DNA of 64,000 nucleotides from Setomelanomma holmii (GCA_010015745.1 ML978263.1:39937-103936), one strand, 5' to 3'; shown: positions 23,831 through 34,078, counted from the first letter of the stretch. Notes: generated by a model from the letters alone, not told the origin. A program made the numbers and translations.

Positions 23831-25171
23831 TTATTTGATCTGACCTATGATGCTTCCCACCATGACGGCAGCCTCCCTCTCCCAGCCGCCAACTGCCCCG
23901 TCGCCCTTGCTCGCGGAAGCACTCGGGAGTTGACTTCCTCGACTGACGCATTCCCTGACAGCATCTCTGACTCGATCCTTGTTGCTCCTCAATGTCCGTG
24001 CCGATACCCCGCCCTTGTACACGATCTCTTGTACTCGAGGAGACATGTTTGACGCAAGTGATCTCCAGAAGAAGCTTGGTAGAGAGGATGTATCGAGGGC
24101 TTGCAGGACAGGTTGCAGGAAGTTCGAGGATGTTGCGGATTGAGAGGACGCTTCGAGCATGGGATGTATCGGCGGTTTGATAGACTCGAGGAGCGACTGC
24201 AGTGCTACGATGTTCTGACACCGCGCGGATATCTCGAGTAGCGTGCGTTCTAGCGTAGGAAGCTGGCCTAAGGCTCGTGCAAGTGATGCAAGCGAGGACT
24301 TCAGCTGCGTTTGTAGGTAGTCCTGGAGAGTATTGAGCATAAGTGTCGGCTCAAAGGTCTCTGCTGTCGTTCTTGCGGTCGTTGGAGAGAGCAGATATAG
24401 CGTGAGGAGCGCCGATGTTGTCCTAGACTTTGTATCCTCGGTCTGTGCGTACGTCGACGCAGATGTCTGGCCGGACGAGGATAGTAGAGAGGACATCGAG
24501 AACTCCTTGACGACCTGCTGTGCCCGTGATGATATACTGCGCTCCCCTGGCACGACCAGCTCATTCTTCAGAGTATTGACCACGATCACCTTGTCAAGAC
24601 CTTCGCCTTCCTCTCCTGGCCGCGAGGCCTTGAAGATCTGGCGCAATGATAATATCGTGTCCGCCGACCGCACCATAGCTCGATGGTCTTCCTTTCTCGC
24701 GCTGCTTACACCCCCCAGCTCAGACATGCGCACCTCAAGCTGCCTGCCCAGCATGAGGCACCGCGCCACAGCTCTGCCAAGCTTGACGGTCTCGCACAAT
24801 CTCTCAGCAGTCAACCGCACTTGCTCTGCTGCTTCATATCGCTCAATCACTTCCTTCTCCAGTGTCTTGTAGGACTCGGTCAAGCTGGCAACCTGTCCTT
24901 CCACTTCCTCAAGTATGCGGCCACTCGATGCTGCATGATCCCTAGTATGCTCTAACAGTGGTAGTGCTGATTTTGTGGTAAGGGTGTCAACATGTGTGTC
25001 GACCTCTTGTACGTCGAATAACACGCGTGAGAGTGGTGTTGACAGATCTAGCGGGGTATCGGAGGGGTTGTTCGTGCTAAGCACGAGCGTGTTCGCAAAG
25101 GAGGTCGCGGAGAATTCTGGGTCGAGGAAGGCCTCATAGTCGATGTATGAAGGCTCGTCATCTTTGGACAT
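23831..25171 (-). CDS. cog5: Conserved oligomeric Golgi complex subunit 5
   Basis: Tethering factor for retrograde traffic within the Golgi. Intronless, 446 residues. The start chosen is the ATG at 25171 (MSKDDEPSYIDYEAFLDPEF); the open frame runs 36 nt further up but only from a TTG. The N-terminal COG5 domain is clear: YEAFLDPEFSATSFANTLVL, PLDLSTPLSRVLFDVQEVDTHV, a long heptad-rich coiled-coil (LEEVEGQVASLTESYKTLEKEV) and RTAERLCETVKLGRAV-type helices. The rest is helical. Length fits the shorter ascomycete Cog5 rather than the longer animal form. No defect seen. Confidence 0.9.
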   Translation of the reverse strand: MSKDDEPSYIDYEAFLDPEFSATSFANTLVLSTNNPSDTPLDLSTPLSRVLFDVQEVDTHVDTLTTKSALPLLEHTRDHAASSGRILEEVEGQVASLTESYKTLEKEVIERYEAAEQVRLTAERLCETVKLGRAVARCLMLGRQLEVRMSELGGVSSARKEDHRAMVRSADTILSLRQIFKASRPGEEGEGLDKVIVVNTLKNELVVPGERSISSRAQQVVKEFSMSSLLSSSGQTSASTYAQTEDTKSRTTSALLTLYLLSPTTARTTAETFEPTLMLNTLQDYLQTQLKSSLASLARALGQLPTLERTLLEISARCQNIVALQSLLESIKPPIHPMLEASSQSATSSNFLQPVLQALDTSSLPSFFWRSLASNMSPRVQEIVYKGGVSARTLRSNKDRVRDAVRECVSRGSQLPSASASKGDGAVGGWEREAAVMVGSIIGQIK

Positions 25172-25833
25172 GGTGACAGTTGATTGGAGCTCTTGAGTGC
25201 TGGACAAGTGCGAGCTGGCTCGGGGAAGTTGCAGGGATCTGCCATCTTATCTTAGCGCGACTTCCCATCTTCACATCGACAACACTCTTCGTCATGTATT
25301 TCACACCCAGTATTTCAATTTCACCTCACCATGAATCTCGCACACTGTCGACATGATGACCGCGAATGTGCACACGAACTTCTGCATCACCCTGATCATC
25401 GTGGGTAACGTCAGCATCACTCGCCACACCTAGGCACCGCCCTTACCAGGGCCTCAACTCTTCCCCATCCGGACGGTTATGCGCCCTCTTTCACCGGTCG
25501 AGAGTGCAGTCCTTATGCGATAATAGATAGGCAACAATGTCTTAAAAATGTGGGCACAATTCTGATTGGGCAACGGAATCCTTGGCGCCCTACTTTGTCG
25601 ACGAAGCTAAATATGCTCACCAAACACGCTGCTTGAAAACTACACTATGCTCAAGGTAGCCGCTACTCTTACCCTATTGGGAGGAACAGCCTCGCACAAA
25701 GTGGAGTCGGAACGCCTGAGATGGGTGAGTGAGTGTATATTTCAATTGATGCCTAAGATCTAGGTGAGAGTACTTAAGGTGGACTTACAAATAGACTCGG
25801 AAGTACGGCCTTTCTTCTCTTTTATATGACAGA
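25172..25833. promoter_or_regulatory. Divergent intergenic region between cog5 and the AAA ATPase
   Basis: About 660 bp holding both promoters. No recognisable element beyond moderately AT-rich sequence and a TATATGA motif just ahead of 25834. Confidence 0.4.
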
Positions 25834-27938
25834 ATGCCTAGAGTCCTACAGTCCGAGCGGCAACCAATTTCATACGTTCCTTCCTCTACTTTGATTGAGC
25901 CAATGACTGTTAAGAACACCACCAATGGCGACGCCAACACGAATGGCCACAATGACTACGCCCCCGAAGGCACACTGAGCTCCACCAAGAGCTTGTATCA
26001 GGGACCAAAAGATAGTAACAAGAAGTGGACCTGGCTAGACAAGGAGCCCGCAGATGTAGCGGAGGCTGCTGAGAATGAAGAGACTGCTCAACATGCCTTT
26101 ATCACCCGACTACAAAAGGCCGAAGACTCGCGGAAGAAATATGAGACCCACTCCATCATCGTCCAGTCGCCATATTTGAAATCAGCTCTCACCGACATCC
26201 TGCGCGATTATCCAGGTGTTCATTGCGGACTGAAGAGACTGGAATTCGAGGCACCCTTTCGCCCGTTCGTTCATCGATGGCCACAGCTCTTGCAATATAT
26301 GGCTAGGGACGATCTCGACGACAATACCGCAAAGCACATCGAGCTACTACACGATATTCTGCGTGCGGAGCTCAAGGACGTCATCAAGACGTTGGAAGAC
26401 TATGTCGACCACGGTATCGTCACATTCGAGCACATCTGGACAATCTATCAGCCTGGATCGATCATCTACTCAAGTTCTCACAATGGTGCACATGGCGCTT
26501 ACAGACTGAGATCAGGTGCTCATGTCAAAACGCAGTGTGGCATGATGTATCAGCTCACCGTCGAGGCAATTGACTGGAACGGAACAAACTTTGGCCGAAG
26601 TGTGGAGGCAATCCGCATTCCAGAATTTCTCGGAGCGATGCCTATCCTGGGTCTGAAAGCATTCCCGCTATCCTTCCACCCTCATCAGGCTAAAGTGAAG
26701 GAGCTGTTGATCAGCCGTGGCAAGAAATTCGAGAGTCTCGCTGGCAGCCATTACAAGGAGTACGATGGCTTTGCGGTATCGTGGGACAAGGAAAGGAAGG
26801 AGATTCCGTACCACTGTCAAGGACGGATCATCATCGACTCAGATTGCTTCCGACGTTTCTCACCCATCTACGTCAATGGCATCGAGCCTCTCGCCGCTAA
26901 AGATGGTGCCCAGGATCCCGAACTTGCTCTGAAGCGTGACTCAGTCCAGGACACGTTGGAGTCGAAATACGTCTTCGGCAAGCAAGCAAAGGAAGACCGA
27001 GTCCGCCTGACAGAGATGCATCATCTTACCTGCTTGCCACGCGTGCGCGGCTACTCGCTCAAAAAGAAGCAATGGCTGCTGTTCTACCTCGATCTGATCG
27101 AGGACATTGATTTCAATGAGAATGCGTTCGAATCTTTGGTCCTTCCCGAGGATCAAAAGGAGCTGATCCTGTCTTTCGCAGAGTCGCAGGCCATGAATCA
27201 AACCAGCTTCGACGATGTGATCAGCGGCAAAGGACGTGGTCACATCACTCTGCTCAGTGGTCCACCAGGTGTCGGAAAGGTAAGCATATCCACGAACCCC
27301 CTGCGAAGATAGACACTAACAACGATTAGACACTTACTGCAGAATCCGTCGCCGAACACATGCGCGCTCCGCTCTTCATGATGTCCGCCGGCGATCTTGG
27401 CATCAACCCAGACCAAGTCGAGTCGAAGCTCACCAACATTCTCGAAATGATTGCAAAATGGAACGCCGTTCTCCTCCTAGACGAGTGCGACGTCTTCCTC
27501 GAAGCACGATCAGCGCACGACCTCGAGCGCAACAAGCTCGTCTCCATCTTCTTACGTGTGCTGGAGTACTATGAAGGCTTGTTGTTCCTCACTACAAACC
27601 GAGTCGACAACATCGATGCTGCGTTCCAGTCGCGCATTCATATCAGTATGGCGTATCCTGATTTGACGACTGAGTCGAGACGCCATATCTGGTCGAACTT
27701 CTTGAAGGGGCTGGATGCACAGGATGGGTTTGACGAGGAAGATCTCGCTGAGCTCGCGACTGTCAAGCTGAATGGGCGACAGATTAAGAATGTGCTCAAG
27801 AGCGCGGCGTTGCTTGCTGCGAGGAAGAAGGATAAGCTGGGGAGGAAGTATGTCGATACTGTGCTGGCGATTGAGCGGAGGAGGCCGGGTGTTGCTGTGG
27901 CTTCTAAAAGAGGAGTTGACAAAGTCTACAAAGAGTAG
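25834..27938 (+). CDS. Fungal AAA+ ATPase with N-terminal DUF7025-type domain
   Basis: Exons 25834-27279 and 27330-27938 give 684 residues. The first 400 residues match the domain that precedes AAA modules in a large filamentous-fungal family (GVHCGLKRLEFEAPFRPFVHRW; GSIIYSSSHNGAHGAYRL; EYDGFAVSWDKER). The AAA core follows: Walker A GPPGVGKT at about 476-483, split by the 50-bp intron between Lys and Thr; Walker B LLLDECD at about 529-536; sensor 1 FLTTNRVDNID; and the arginine-finger helix AAFQSRIHI. These proteins resemble mitochondrial Bcs1-type AAA domains, but their cellular job is unknown. Copy number usually varies between strains, so it may belong with the accessory genes downstream. 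No catalytic residue appears missing. Confidence 0.9.
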
Positions 27939-28227
27939 ATGCATTTCCTAGGACATTGCTGGAAGCAATACGGGTATGTTTGGAGTTTTGACTTTCTCCG
28001 GACTGTCTCATTTCTTCCTATGTCAGTCTTTTCGGCTTGGCTGCATTCGAACACGGCGTAGCAAGGCACCCTGCTATATGACGTCAGCGGACTGTGAAGG
28101 TCAAGTCAGCCTTGCCAAATGCTTAGGACACATACATGAAACACACTTATATGGACGCGTGTCAACAGTATTCCTCTAAGTCTCGTCCTTTCCAAACGTC
28201 TATACAGTTCCCTTATCTAGATCCAAA

Positions 28228-28921
28228 ATGCCCAGTCCAAGTGACCCAGATGCCCACTACGCCCTCGAGATTATCAAAGGTACTTTGCTCTTCCCACCTG
28301 CTCTATGCCAATGACAGACATCTCATCTTCATTCTCTGCCTCTACTCAACCTTCACCCTCTCCCAATCCCTCGCCTATCCTCACTCCCCCATCCCAAACT
28401 CACCCCTCCCACAGCAAACGCCCGCATCCTCTACGGCCGCCAACAGACCTACGACATCGTCATTTCGCAACCCAAATACCCAGGCCAATCGCTCGGCGTG
28501 CCCAAGTATGAGGGTCAGAAAATCCACGCGTTGTTGATTGCATATACCAACGAGGAGGACGGTAGAAAAGGCAAGCTGCTCAGGGGTGCGTTCACTATGG
28601 GAATACGGAAGAGTGAGCCGAGGGTTGGCGAGGCAATTCAGTTGCTGCATGAGGAGGTTGCGGCGGATGTGGAGGGGTTGCTTGGTGAGTGTAACAAGAT
28701 TTTGGTCGCTTTGAACTGGTACCGTGGAAACTGACTTGAGAGCAGAAGGATTGATTCGAGAGCCGAGTTTTGAGGGCGGGTTGATTGAGAGGAGAAGGGC
28801 TGCGAGAGGACCGGAGATGGGGGAGGGAATGGGAAAGGGAAAGGGAAAAGGCAAAGAGAAGGATGAAGGTGGGACGGAGGTCGATGATGATATTGATGGG
28901 CTTACGTTGAGGGGAGATTGA
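28228..28921 (+). CDS. Small conserved hypothetical protein (paralogue A of a facing pair)
   Basis: Exons 28228-28279, 28415-28684 and 28746-28921 give 165 residues; all junctions are phase 1 with GTACTT and GTGAGT donors. I do not recognise the family. The core, about residues 18-108, reads ANARILYGRQQTYDIVISQP then KIHALLIAYTNEEDGRKGKL and ends IQLLHEEVAADVEGLLG; it looks like a small alpha/beta domain. The tail is Gly/Lys-rich, low complexity, and ends in an acidic segment. The gene 3' of it on the opposite strand encodes a clearly related core with an intron at the equivalent place, so the two arose by duplication. Intron 1 (135 bp) is long and C-rich. Confidence 0.72.
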
Positions 28922-29125
28922 GATTGAAATTACAATGATGGTGACTGCTGCCGTTATGTTTTGGGCAGATATGATAGAAGCATGTCTACCTATTTCACTG
29001 CATCACTCACACGCTCTGGTCCCGTGTCTTATGCCTCAGGACTCACCGGCCCCTAGACTTCCCTACCGAAAGCCAAACCATCTGTACCATACGTCAGCTT
29101 TGCGTCATGCTCATTGGCAGGATCT

Positions 29126-29361
29126 TCACTTACTCAAGCACTTCCCCAACATCCCCTTCAACTTCCTATGCACATCCTTGAGAGCATTATCCACGGTGCC
29201 ATGAACAGCTATCGCAGCCAACCACTCGCCAAACGGCACGACTTTGCCCTTCTGTAGGATAGCCTTTTCGTACTCGATGAGCAATACACGAGTTCTTTGT
29301 GGTGTTTCAGCAGCAGCGATGTCATAGGTTCGGTTGTGGCCGAAAAAAAGAGTGGCGTTGG
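29126..29361 (-). CDS. Small conserved hypothetical protein (paralogue B), 3' exon; 5' end unresolved
   Basis: The exon from acceptor 29361 to the TGA at 29126 encodes 78 residues beginning xNATLFFGHNRTYDIAAAETP, then RVLLIEYEKAILQKGKVVPF, and ending LKGMLGKCLSK. It aligns with paralogue A: NARILYGRQQTYDI with NATLFFGHNRTYDI, KGKLL with KGKVV, and AIQLLHEE with ALKDVHRK. The splice acceptor sits at the same codon as in A. Upstream, a minus-strand stretch around 29420-29480 reads as TSVTIEDNKMIQLIK, similar to A's ALEIIK, but its phase does not join with a GT donor. An alternative frame (ATG at 29524) joins in phase with a GTCGAG donor but reads less like protein. Either the 5' model is unusual or the gene carries an indel. 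A GTAAGT near the stop could add a further 3' exon. Confidence 0.5.
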
Positions 29362-29663
29362 CTATATGGTCATGCGTTAGTGAGAGTGGTAGGGAAGAAA
29401 TGGAATATGATCGATAGCTTAGGACTCGACTTTGATGAGTTGGATCATCTTGTTGTCTTCGATGGTGACGGACGTAGTGATTGATGTAAGTGCGATATCG
29501 CGTCGAAGCACAAGACGGGAACATATGAACAAGATCTAAATGCTAAGATATTGTTCGACATGGTCACTTACTGCTCGAGCGTGATAATTGCTGTCAGTAA
29601 AAACGACCAAGCAGCTCACAGGGCACCCATATCCACGTGACCTTTCGCATCATACTCTTTTCA

Positions 29664-30572
29664 CTATGCATGATCAAAGCGCTTACAGTTTGAACATAGA
29701 CGATGCTCACAATCAACACAAGCCATATGCAAGACAATCGCACCCGGGTAGTTCCCACAAGAACAGCAAACCCAATACTGAACTTTCTCGCTACGAATAT
29801 CAAAACTGGAATCAAAGGATGTGTACCTGGATGTTGAAGACGAAGTCTCTTGGCATGATCCATGTGTACAGTCGAAACATATACAATGGGCACAAGCGAA
29901 ACAGCATGGGGACGATACGATCGACCACGGGCCGTCTCCACAAACACAGCAGAACCAGCAAGAAACTCCCTCGGTTGCAACTAGCGAAAGAGACGCAGAG
30001 TGCCCTAGATCACCGAGTACACTTGGATCTTTCTCACACTTCCCGAGGACTGAAGGCGAAGCCTCTGGGTGTGATGCATGTAGAGCGTCCACGAACTCGG
30101 ATTCGCAGACACCTTGGTGGTGTATTTTCTCGGGCAGCGTATCAAGAGACTCATGACTACCGAATGCAGCTGCGTCATTCCTCAAATTTGAAACCGTTGG
30201 TACGGAAACCCGAATTGCTGGCCACGCAGTTGTCCTGCCGACGGTGTGTATGCAGGCTTTGGTCGTCGCGAGTGTTGTGATAGCAGCAGCAAGAGCTGAT
30301 GAAAGAGTGACCGAGCATGTTGACTTGTTGGGTGATGCGTTTGTATTCAGTGCATAACGAGGCGGACACCGCGTATCCATTTTGATGAGCATTTTGAGGT
30401 CCTCGAGACCGTCACATACAGAGGCTAGATTCGCTTCGAAGGTCCCGAGCTTTGTAGAAACTACCTCGACGTTATCTGCCTCCATCATCTCTGCATTCGC
30501 CCTCTCCACCTCGAGGGTGCTTATGTTTGATTGTAGTGGATTCGATCGCTCGGGCAGGACGTGCTCGACCAT
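29664..30572 (-). CDS. Protein with two tandem Cys/His zinc-binding motifs
   Basis: Single exon, 302 residues. Residues 206-236 and 267-297 repeat the pattern W-x-C-C-x-C-G-x2-P-x2-I-V-x4-C-x2-C-x-H-x2-C-x2-C (WFCCVCGDGPWSIV then CFACAHCICFDC; WVCCSCGNYPGAIV then CVDCEHRLCSNC). Each repeat has enough Cys/His ligands for one or two zinc ions. Such modules occur in many uncharacterised Dothideomycete and Sordariomycete proteins. The 200 residues before them are Ser/Thr/Ala-rich, with weak helix propensity at the start (STLEVERANAEMMEADNVEVVSTKL). The start codon lies only 64 bp past the stop of the damaged gene upstream on the same strand, so the two might once have been one gene. Confidence 0.7.
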   Translation of the reverse strand: MVEHVLPERSNPLQSNISTLEVERANAEMMEADNVEVVSTKLGTFEANLASVCDGLEDLKMLIKMDTRCPPRYALNTNASPNKSTCSVTLSSALAAAITTLATTKACIHTVGRTTAWPAIRVSVPTVSNLRNDAAAFGSHESLDTLPEKIHHQGVCESEFVDALHASHPEASPSVLGKCEKDPSVLGDLGHSASLSLVATEGVSCWFCCVCGDGPWSIVSSPCCFACAHCICFDCTHGSCQETSSSTSRYTSFDSSFDIRSEKVQYWVCCSCGNYPGAIVLHMACVDCEHRLCSNCKRFDHA

Positions 30573-30635
30573 GTTGGCCTTAAAATGCGGATTTCTTCTG
30601 TTGCTTTGCCCCGGTTGGGCGATTTCTGCTTGCTG

Positions 30636-31341
30636 CTAGTTCAGCGTGGTCATGAAGTTGTCAAGCAACCTCAAAACGCTAGAATGGCCGTCCGAATAAT
30701 TCTCGGAGTGCACATCAGATCTGTCAGAACCTTGGTGGCAGACATCCGTAAGCAGAGCAATGTCGAAATCCATCAGACTTTGGTACTTCTCATGCATTGC
30801 GCGGCTTATCTCACTAAGACAATGGGCCCGCGTTATGTGAAGCGTTGCGAGACACCTACATGGAATGCATTTGCAACAAACAGGCTATCCTCTGCAAGGG
30901 GCCAAGTGCTTCCGCCTGAATTGATCGCACGGTCTTTTCCAACCTATACAGCGCAGATTCCACAGGCTTACGGATTTGCTTATTTCTTGTTCTCGCCGAA
31001 TGTTTTGATCTCGTCGAATATTTCGTTTTTGTGGCATGTTTTGATCTCGTCGAATGCTCCCTGAGGCTCTCATCGTAGTCCGAGAGGAGAGGCTTGAGCC
31101 TATTACATGATGGCAGGACCAATATCAACTGTTGCACGATGACTTCACTGTATTTAGAACTCGGAGTCCATCGAATATGTTGCTCCAGGACCTTGTAAAT
31201 GCCGTCGGATTGCGTAAGGAAGGACAGAGCTTCTCTATATTGGTCTTCCGCGCTACCGGCATCTGTGAGAGCCCTACGGATCTTGATGCTCAATCTGATG
31301 GCTTCGACAAGGCAGCAAACAGACTAGGCGATGTCAACCAT
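30636..31341 (-). pseudogene. Fungal N-terminal helical-domain gene with nonsense codon after five residues
   Basis: Read from the ATG at 31341, the frame is MVDIA, then TAG (31326-31324), then SVCCLVEAIRLSIKIRRALTD and on without interruption. Exon 1 ends at 30860 (donor GTAGGT) and exon 2 runs 30813-30636, joined in phase, ending VLRLLDNFMTTLN. No ATG lies between the stop and the start of the conserved part. The sequence resembles the helical N-terminal domain found on many fungal NLR-like and signalling proteins (REALSFLTQSDGIYKVLEQHI); a Ser/Arg/Lys-rich repeat (HSTRSKHATKTKYSTRSKHS) follows. Only one lesion is visible, so it may be recent, a sequencing error, or a polymorphism. Confidence 0.62.
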
Positions 31342-31761
31342 AATCATTTCCGGTGAGTTTCGAGAGAGGATGAAGTGCTGGTGAAGGAAAAAGGTGCCAT
31401 CACGAAATCATACAGAGTGCGTTGTGAGATAAGTGAGTCGCAGCAAGGCTGAAGCGCGGGACTGCCCTTCGAAAAGCCTTGTGGCTGGGTGCATGATGCA
31501 CAGCAGGTAGGTGGTCGCGATTTCCCTGACCAATCACATCGGAACTTACAAACCGGCACACGTAGAAAGCCGACCTGGCTGATTCACTCCGCCTTGAAAT
31601 CCATGTTCGGCACTCGTGTCGATTCTTGATTCAGGATCTCGTAAGCCCGTGGGGAAATTTCGCTTCGATTCGTGTGTTGACGGTCGCAAGCAGACTCACA
31701 CTATAGAGAAGGATTGACCAGGCGCACGCAGAAAGCGAATTGCTCAACTGACTTGTTATCA
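31342..31761. other. Gap inside the accessory island
   Basis: About 420 bp without a recognisable gene, between the nonsense-carrying gene and the HET relic. Confidence 0.45.
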
Positions 31762-33155
31762 TCAAATTATTCTAATGATCTGCATCCCATCCTCGTAGCG
31801 TACAGAAGGCATGAGTGTTCTAATACGCTCACTCATGTCGGTAAGCAGAAGCTCCTTGTCTTTTTCTTCCTCGCTCTCGCCGATTCCGATTCGTTCGAAC
31901 AAGCCCATGGTTTTGTCTAAGCATCGAAATATGAGTATAGCTAGGCGGTGGCTCTCCTGAGACGATATGGCAGCAGGCATGTAGAAAAGTCGATGCGCAC
32001 TATTATCGGACGCGAAGGCGTTGCGTTCTTTTTGCGGAACGTCCAACAAGACTCGCACATCGGGTTGTGAGGCTGTGTCATACAGGCTCAGAGTCCATGG
32101 ATTGATGTCGTGCTGTCAGCATGCGCGTTCCATACAAGGCTCATAGGCAAGAGGTTGCCCTGTAAGTCTAGCCAGCCATCAGTCACTCGACCGGTGGTAT
32201 CGTCTGTTGCGTATGTGATATGCACAGTTTTGACACGAATCAAAATTTCCTGATGGTATCTTGCTTCCGCGAGGTCCACGGGTCTATCAATTGATGCCCA
32301 TGACCAGGTCGGAGCACGGTAGATTGGAGGGCGAGCAACGAGTCCAGTCTCAGTGGATGCCACCGTAGTCCAAACGAGCTGATGCTCAAGATTCTTGCGC
32401 CACAAACCCACTAGATAACGGTCATTCAATAGGCAGGCGAAGCGCTTGGCAATGCCAGAGAGCGCAATGAGCTTATCATTTGGATTGGTAAGGGTGGTCT
32501 TGGAAAACGTCCACACGGCAAGAGCCCAAAGATGATAGCGCTCACCAACAGCCCTGGCCGGCATGTGGGATGAGACGACGGCATATCGTTCGAAGTCCAG
32601 ATTGCGTTTCAAGTCGGTGGAGTTTAGTGCACTGTATATGGACGGGAGTCCTAGCGGATGTGTCTCACAGGCTCTGTGCTCCCGGCATTCCTGTGGAGGC
32701 AGGCCTCGTGAACCCTTTGTGGAAGAATTAGCTTTTGCTGCCAAGAGGCTCCGGAGTGTGCATACGGCCTGCCTCCTCAAGTACGTACACGCCTTGTACG
32801 CGTTTCAACCGTCTGGTAGCTCGCGCGTACTCATTGAATCGGACATTGAGTCTAAAGTCGCGGCGACCAGACTTTCCTCGTTGCACTTTGGCAAAGGTCA
32901 AGCACCGGTCTTCTCGCATGTAAAACCTATCGCCGAGTTGTCATCACAGCTCGAGCCCTGTTCATCAGAGTTTTGAGACAGAGAAGATGGTCTGCCATCG
33001 TCAATCCATTCGTCTTGTGCTGTTACGGGCTCGGCTTCGTCTTGGTCACTGGCGACTCCAGCATCGGCCAGCGCGACATCGCTACCTTGATATGGTTGAA
33101 ACAAATTTTGTTGATCTTGGAGCACACCTCTACAGGTAGCGCAGAGTGGAGCCAT
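31762..33155 (-). pseudogene. HET-family gene relic lacking the HET core, with frameshifts and stops
   Basis: Three frames each hold recognisable pieces. From the ATG at 33155 (MAPLCATCRGVLQDQQ) an acidic N-terminal region runs to about 32910. Another frame continues (YMREDRCLTFAKVQRGKSG) and stops near 32731. The 32088-32780 frame then carries family C-terminal segments: ECREHRACETHPLGLP, NPNDKLIALSGIAKRF, LVGLWRKNLEHQLVW and APTWSWASIDRP. A last frame, 31762 to about 32110, reads NPWTLSLYDTASQPDV then RLFYMPAAISSQESHRLAIL and GLFERIGIG, the usual C-terminus. The HET signature block (LSYxWG to the CINQxD region) is absent, so it was deleted. No plausible intron bridges the frame change near 32105. 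This is a decayed gene. Confidence 0.75.
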
Positions 33156-33391
33156 GTTCAGCCATGTAGAGTAGGCCGCATAGAAAGAAAATGGGCAGCG
33201 GAGGGCGCAAGGCAGGAACATTAAGTCCCAATTCTAGGGCTGACACGGCACGAAGGCATTTTGGTGCCGTCACAGTCTTTTGCGGCCAGTAGTTGTCATG
33301 GTTGCAACAAATCAGGCTGTAAGCTACGCCACGAACCATGCTTTTCATCGCTTCTTTCTGCCATAAATTGTAGTGAAGCTTATGTCGCCAT

Positions 33392-34078
33392 CTATTCGCC
33401 TGCTTTGGCGGCGCTCATCAAGCGTTCTTTGCGACCGTCTTTCCAAGCCTTGTCGAGGGCCTCCAACTTTCCACCCAGAACTTGGATATTGCTTGGCTCA
33501 AGCATGATGGCTCCTCTTTGCACGTCGACATTCTTCAGTAGAAGCTTGGTGCCCATTGCCATGCTCGTGTTCAGCCCATCAATGCCTCTGAGGTCGATTG
33601 CGTAGACTTTTGAACCCTTCGCATCTTGCAAGAGAAGTTTGAAGGGGCCGCTGCTATGGGTGGGTGCGACGGCTGCAGACGGGTCATCGTTCTCTTGTTC
33701 GATGACTCGCACGACCTCTCTGCCCTTCGTCATCTCTCCACGCTCTCTTGCTTCAATGGCCTCGACTTGGGACCATCGCGAGTTGCCAATGTCTTCAATG
33801 TCGAGGACCTGACATACGACTGGACCTGAGACAATGCGGGATATAACTGCGCCATTGAGGATGTCTCGGGGAAGGATCGACGTCGCAGGCGGACTAAGCG
33901 AGGCGGTGATGTCGGTGGCAAGCAAGCGAAATCCAGCGGTCTGCTTAACCGCAGGTAATGGAGTGTTTGGCCGTGTGGAAGCCAGAAAGCTCTGCAGCCA
34001 TGCGGCAGTTGGATAAAGGTGCCTGCTGTTTAGGTGTTGTGTTAGCTCGGCTGCGATATTAGCTGTCATTGCTGGCAT
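33392..34078 (-). CDS. rmi1: RecQ-mediated genome instability protein 1 (Rmi1)
   Basis: OB-fold subunit of the RecQ-Top3-Rmi1 complex, which dissolves double Holliday junctions and suppresses crossovers. Single exon, 228 residues, close to yeast Rmi1 (241). Conserved segments: a helical N-terminus (TANIAAELTQHLNSRHLYPTAAWLQSFL), ILNGAVISRIVSGPVVCQVLDIEDIGNSRWSQ (shortened here) at the start of the OB fold, LLLQDAKGSKVYAIDL, GTKLLLKNVDVQRGAIMLEP and NIQVLGGKLEALDKAW. The start may instead be the second Met, nine nucleotides on (34069). Its partner helicase is encoded about 14 kb away in this window. It shares a 249-bp divergent promoter with vps51. Confidence 0.92.
   Translation of the reverse strand: MPAMTANIAAELTQHLNSRHLYPTAAWLQSFLASTRPNTPLPAVKQTAGFRLLATDITASLSPPATSILPRDILNGAVISRIVSGPVVCQVLDIEDIGNSRWSQVEAIEARERGEMTKGREVVRVIEQENDDPSAAVAPTHSSGPFKLLLQDAKGSKVYAIDLRGIDGLNTSMAMGTKLLLKNVDVQRGAIMLEPSNIQVLGGKLEALDKAWKDGRKERLMSAAKAGE

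Noticed and set aside
30572..30636. Merging the damaged N-terminal-domain gene with the Cys/His-motif gene into one model.
   Set aside because: They are 64 bp apart on the same strand, but I found no intron that removes the stop and keeps phase; kept separate with a note.
31300..31341. An intron that would remove the TAG near 31325 (a GT at 31338 with the CAG acceptor near 31297).
   Set aside because: It would be about 44 bp, but the joined frame does not match the downstream reading frame.
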